Position numbers and translations under genes: made by a program. Under the pieces are notes generated by a model that had not been told where the DNA came from, ran no database searches, and saw nothing but the letters and a program-made list of their open reading frames with translations. A stretch of DNA of 64,000 nt from an uncultured Psychroserpens sp. (GTDB taxonomy: Bacteria > Bacteroidota > Bacteroidia > Flavobacteriales > Flavobacteriaceae). Shown piece by piece: positions 60,944 to 64,000 of this stretch. The stretch covers positions 124,001-188,000 of the forward strand of contig CANLEE010000006.1 of assembly GCA_947489585.1 (NCBI GenBank). Reading direction: 5' to 3'. The first letter of the stretch is position 1, and each line of letters begins with the position of its first letter.

Positions 60944-63064
60944 ATGCGCAAAAACCTTCAACATATAAAAATTAAATCAAGCACTAATGCACAAAGAGCT
61001 ATTTCTACAAGCAATTTTAAAACTGCCGAAGATATTATTGTAAAATCGTCATATTCTAAAGACGATATTGAAAACTTAGAGCATTTAAATTTTGTTGCAG
61101 GCATAGCACCTAACCTTCGGGGACCATACTCTACCATGTATGTACGAAGACCATGGACGATTCGTCAATATGCTGGATTTTCCACTGCTGAAGACAGTAA
61201 TGCATTTTATAGAAGAAACCTAGCTGCTGGTCAAAAAGGCTTGTCTGTTGCGTTTGATTTAGCTACGCATCGTGGCTATGATTCTGATCATGAACGTGTT
61301 GTTGGTGATGTTGGAAAAGCAGGTGTCGCTATTGATAGTGTTGAAGATATGAAAGTCCTCTTCGACCAAATTCCTTTAGATAAAATGTCGGTATCTATGA
61401 CTATGAATGGTGCTGTATTACCGATTATGGCATTTTATATAGTAGCAGCAGAAGAACAAGGTGTTGCTCCAGAACAATTGGCAGGAACTATTCAGAATGA
61501 TATTCTTAAAGAGTTCATGGTTCGTAATACCTACATCTACCCGCCTACACCATCGATGAAGATTATCTCAGATATCTTTGAATACACGAGCAAGAATATG
61601 CCAAAATTTAATAGCATTAGTATCTCTGGTTATCATATGCAAGAAGCTGGAGCAACTTGTGATATTGAATTGGCATATACCTTAGCAGATGGATTAGAAT
61701 ATATCAAAAAGGGACTTGAAGCAGGAATGGATATCGATACCTTTGCGCCTCGCCTATCTTTCTTTTGGGCTATTGGCATGAATCATTTTATGGAAATTGC
61801 TAAAATGCGTGCAGCGCGTATGCTTTGGGCTAAATTAGTGAGTCAGTTTAATCCTAAGAATCAAAAATCATTAGCCTTACGTACACATTGTCAAACGTCT
61901 GGATGGAGTTTGACAGAACAAGATCCTTTTAATAATGTAGCTCGTACCACTATTGAAGCTGCTGCGGCTGCATTTGGAGGTACACAAAGTTTACATACCA
62001 ATGCGCTAGATGAAGCCATAGCCTTACCAACAGATTTTTCAGCTCGTATCGCACGTAATACACAAATCTTTTTGCAAGAGGAAACTGGCATCACAAAGAC
62101 GGTTGATCCTTGGGCAGGAAGTTATTATGTTGAAAAATTAACACATGATATCGCTCAGAAAGCATGGTCCCTCATTGAAGAGGTAGAAGAATTAGGTGGA
62201 ATGACCAAAGCAATTGAGGCTGGTATTCCAAAACTTAGAATAGAAGAAGCTGCTGCACGAAAGCAAGCACGAATTGATTCTGGACAAGATATTATAGTAG
62301 GTGTCAATAAATACCGCTTAGAGGAAGAAGATCCTATTTCTACCTTAGAAGTGGATAACCAAACTGTTAGAAACGGACAAATACAACGTTTAGAGCATAT
62401 AAAAGCGACAAGAGATACGAAGGCTGTCAATCAAGCACTTTTAAAATTAACCGAAGCCGCTCGCTCAGGAGAAGATAATTTATTAGCTTTAGCAGTGAAT
62501 GCTGCTCGAGAACGTGCTACACTTGGTGAAATTAGTGATGCTCTTGAAGTAGAATTTGGACGCTATAAAGCACAAATTAAATCTTTTTCTGGAGTGTATA
62601 GTAAAGAAATAAAAGATGACGAAAGCTTTAAAAAAGCTAGAGAATTAGCAGATCAATTTGCTGAACAAGATGGTCGTAGACCAAGAATAATGATTGCTAA
62701 AATGGGACAAGATGGTCATGATCGTGGCGCCAAAGTTGTTGCAACTGGTTATGCCGATGTTGGCTTTGATGTTGACATTGGTCCACTCTTTCAAACACCC
62801 AAAGAAGCTGCCAAACAAGCCGTAGAAAACGACGTGCATATTTTAGGCGTATCTTCCTTAGCTGCAGGACATAAGACCTTAGTACCTCAAGTGATTGAAG
62901 AATTAAAAGTTTATGGTCGTGATGACATTATGGTCATTGTTGGAGGTGTCATTCCAAAGCAAGATTATCAATATTTATTTGATGCTGGAGCTGTTGCTGT
63001 TTTTGGACCTGGAACAAAAATTAGTGATGCTGCAATTAAGATCTTGGAAATTTTAATTGAATGA
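60944..63064 (+). CDS. mutB: Methylmalonyl-CoA mutase large (catalytic) subunit
   Basis: A 706-residue protein with the catalytic TIM barrel ([40 protein letters not shown]) and a C-terminal B12-binding domain. That domain has [11 protein letters not shown] (the cobalt-binding DxHxxG), [12 protein letters not shown] and [10 protein letters not shown]. It rearranges methylmalonyl-CoA and succinyl-CoA with adenosylcobalamin. Together with mutA it allows propionate or branched-chain amino acid carbon to enter the citric acid cycle. No epimerase or MeaB gene is in the window. Confidence 0.95.
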   Translation: MRKNLQHIKIKSSTNAQRAISTSNFKTAEDIIVKSSYSKDDIENLEHLNFVAGIAPNLRGPYSTMYVRRPWTIRQYAGFSTAEDSNAFYRRNLAAGQKGLSVAFDLATHRGYDSDHERVVGDVGKAGVAIDSVEDMKVLFDQIPLDKMSVSMTMNGAVLPIMAFYIVAAEEQGVAPEQLAGTIQNDILKEFMVRNTYIYPPTPSMKIISDIFEYTSKNMPKFNSISISGYHMQEAGATCDIELAYTLADGLEYIKKGLEAGMDIDTFAPRLSFFWAIGMNHFMEIAKMRAARMLWAKLVSQFNPKNQKSLALRTHCQTSGWSLTEQDPFNNVARTTIEAAAAAFGGTQSLHTNALDEAIALPTDFSARIARNTQIFLQEETGITKTVDPWAGSYYVEKLTHDIAQKAWSLIEEVEELGGMTKAIEAGIPKLRIEEAAARKQARIDSGQDIIVGVNKYRLEEEDPISTLEVDNQTVRNGQIQRLEHIKATRDTKAVNQALLKLTEAARSGEDNLLALAVNAARERATLGEISDALEVEFGRYKAQIKSFSGVYSKEIKDDESFKKARELADQFAEQDGRRPRIMIAKMGQDGHDRGAKVVATGYADVGFDVDIGPLFQTPKEAAKQAVENDVHILGVSSLAAGHKTLVPQVIEELKVYGRDDIMVIVGGVIPKQDYQYLFDAGAVAVFGPGTKISDAAIKILEILIE

Positions 63065-63088
63065 TATGATAAATTTTCAATATAATTT

Positions 63089-63448
63089 ATGAAAAACATA
63101 GATAAAGCCTCACGATTAGCTAACTATATTATAGATATGTTAGTTATTTATGTGGCTTTTATTGTATTTACTATAATTGAAGATAATTATTATGTGAATT
63201 ACTTCGCTTTTTATTGCATTATGTTTGCCTATTATTTTTTATTTGAAATGACGACTTCACAAACATTCGGCAAAATGATTACCAAAACTAAAGTTGTAAG
63301 TAAGGATGGCTCTAAGCCTCAATTTCTTAGAATTTTTATCAGGTCTTTGTCTAGGTTAATCCCTTTTGATATGCTTTCATATCTATTTGGTTCAGAAATT
63401 GGAATGCATGATGTCGTTTCTAGAACAAAGCTTGTGAAGAAAATATGA
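63089..63448 (+). CDS. RDD family membrane protein
   Basis: A 119-residue protein with the RDD pattern: ASRLANYIIDMLVIY at the start (R and D conserved), TTSQTFGKMITKTKVVSKDG in the middle and RSLSRLIPFDMLSYLFG near the end. It has about three membrane segments. RDD proteins are proposed Na+/H+ antiporters or transport helpers. It lies 24 bp after mutB and overlaps the next gene by 4 bp. Confidence 0.85.
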   Translation: MKNIDKASRLANYIIDMLVIYVAFIVFTIIEDNYYVNYFAFYCIMFAYYFLFEMTTSQTFGKMITKTKVVSKDGSKPQFLRIFIRSLSRLIPFDMLSYLFGSEIGMHDVVSRTKLVKKI

Positions 63449-63930
63449 AGCAGTACACATTAGATGCAAATGAGCTAACACTAAGAGTCAATAAATCACC
63501 AATATTTGTACGTGCTTTAATGTTTCTATTTGCTATCCTTTTTTTTGTATTACCTATTCTTGGCTTTGTTAGTTATGCTTCAATGGGAAAAGGACTTCAC
63601 ATTGGTTCCTTTGTACTAATTTTTCTTTTTGGTTTAATGGGGTTTTATTTATTGAGGCTAGCGCTTTGGAATACTTATGGAAAAGAAAAATTAAGCTTTA
63701 AGACTAATGAATGTACTTATCTGGCAGATTATGGGTGGTTTAAAGATGCTATAAAAACAAAAGAATTTAAAACGTATACATTTTCCATAAAACCAATAGG
63801 ATATATTGAAGATCAAAAGGGAGTACTCCTTATAGAAGACAGTAAAACACAAATTGAATGTGCTACAAAAATGCCCATAGAAACCATCGAAGCACTAATT
63901 GAGGAATTAATAAAGAAATATTGCGTATAG
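63445..63930 (+). CDS. Membrane protein of unknown function
   Basis: A 161-residue protein with two membrane helices (ALMFLFAILFFVLPILGF and IGSFVLIFLFGLMGFYLL) and a cytoplasmic beta-rich end (ECTYLADYGWFKDAIK, VLLIEDSKTQIECATK) that recalls a PH-like domain. No family is certain. It overlaps the RDD gene by 4 bp (ATGA), so the two are probably translated together. Confidence 0.7.
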   Translation: MKQYTLDANELTLRVNKSPIFVRALMFLFAILFFVLPILGFVSYASMGKGLHIGSFVLIFLFGLMGFYLLRLALWNTYGKEKLSFKTNECTYLADYGWFKDAIKTKEFKTYTFSIKPIGYIEDQKGVLLIEDSKTQIECATKMPIETIEALIEELIKKYCV

Positions 63931-63967
63931 CAAACCAATATTACAAAATTTTGTGCGTTATAATCAC

Positions 63968-64000
63968 ATGAAATTTAAAAGACACCAACTACTTCTAAAT
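63968..64000 (+). CDS. Possible start of the next gene (3'-truncated)
   Basis: An ATG at 63968 opens a frame to the end of the window (MKFKRHQLLLN). The basic start followed by leucines could be the beginning of a signal or membrane segment, but 11 codons are too few for an assignment. Confidence 0.25.
   Translation, partial: MKFKRHQLLLN

Overview
The window looks like a marine member of the Bacteroidota, family Flavobacteriaceae. It is AT-rich. It encodes gliding and type IX secretion (T9SS) proteins with type A and type B C-terminal sorting domains, a bacillithiol synthase (BshA), and a split methylmalonyl-CoA mutase. Several promoters fit the Bacteroidota pattern (TTTG or TTG, then TAnnTTTG), and Shine-Dalgarno sites are rare. 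Assignments come from motifs and family knowledge only; no database search was run.

Layout. 1-12441: a gliding/T9SS operon with a 5'-truncated type B sorted protein, a PorP/SprF barrel fused to 16-residue repeats and a SPOR-like end, a 2,739-residue SprB-like adhesin, and SprF. 12445-15167: a membrane-tethered winged-helix regulator divergent from a YceI gene, with four evenly spaced TTNACA boxes between them, then two secreted proteins. 15242-20473: zinc ribbon, TMEM175-type channel, DUF4251 lipoprotein, DEAD-box helicase, DUF1853, lipoprotein and BshA. 20486-32371: a long minus-strand run with a GH3/serine hydrolase fusion, SerB, PH-domain proteins, an Fe-S redox pair, MlaD-like protein and amidase. 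32495-41562: LptD, RidA, a PpiC-type isomerase, RsmE, DUF1223, DUF4159, TrmH-type methyltransferase, AI-2E-type permease and a THUMP-like methyltransferase.

42243-53359 is the accessory part. After a serine hydrolase come about a dozen mostly unrelated single genes: peroxiredoxin, DUF4304-like, HExxH membrane protein, TerB-like, a broken DUF2200 gene, DUF5946, NTF2-like lipoprotein, metallophosphatase, methyltransferase and esterase. They are separated by diverged copies of one repeat. Its left arm reads like CACAACAACGTGTATA, its right arm like CATACACGAACACGTTGTG, and it often carries an internal T-rich 25-bp element. This resembles an integron-type cassette array without an integrase in view. 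The arms can pair around an unpaired spacer, like attC sites, but do not match the usual attC core. This is the most interesting part of the window.

53664-64000: a T9SS-sorted solenoid surface protein, tRNA-Arg(UCU) and tRNA-Pro(UGG) with their own promoter and terminator, a PQQ-type sugar dehydrogenase with a cytochrome c, then uridine kinase, FtsB-like protein, both methylmalonyl-CoA mutase subunits with a His-tailed lipoprotein between them, an RDD protein, a membrane protein and the first codons of a further gene.
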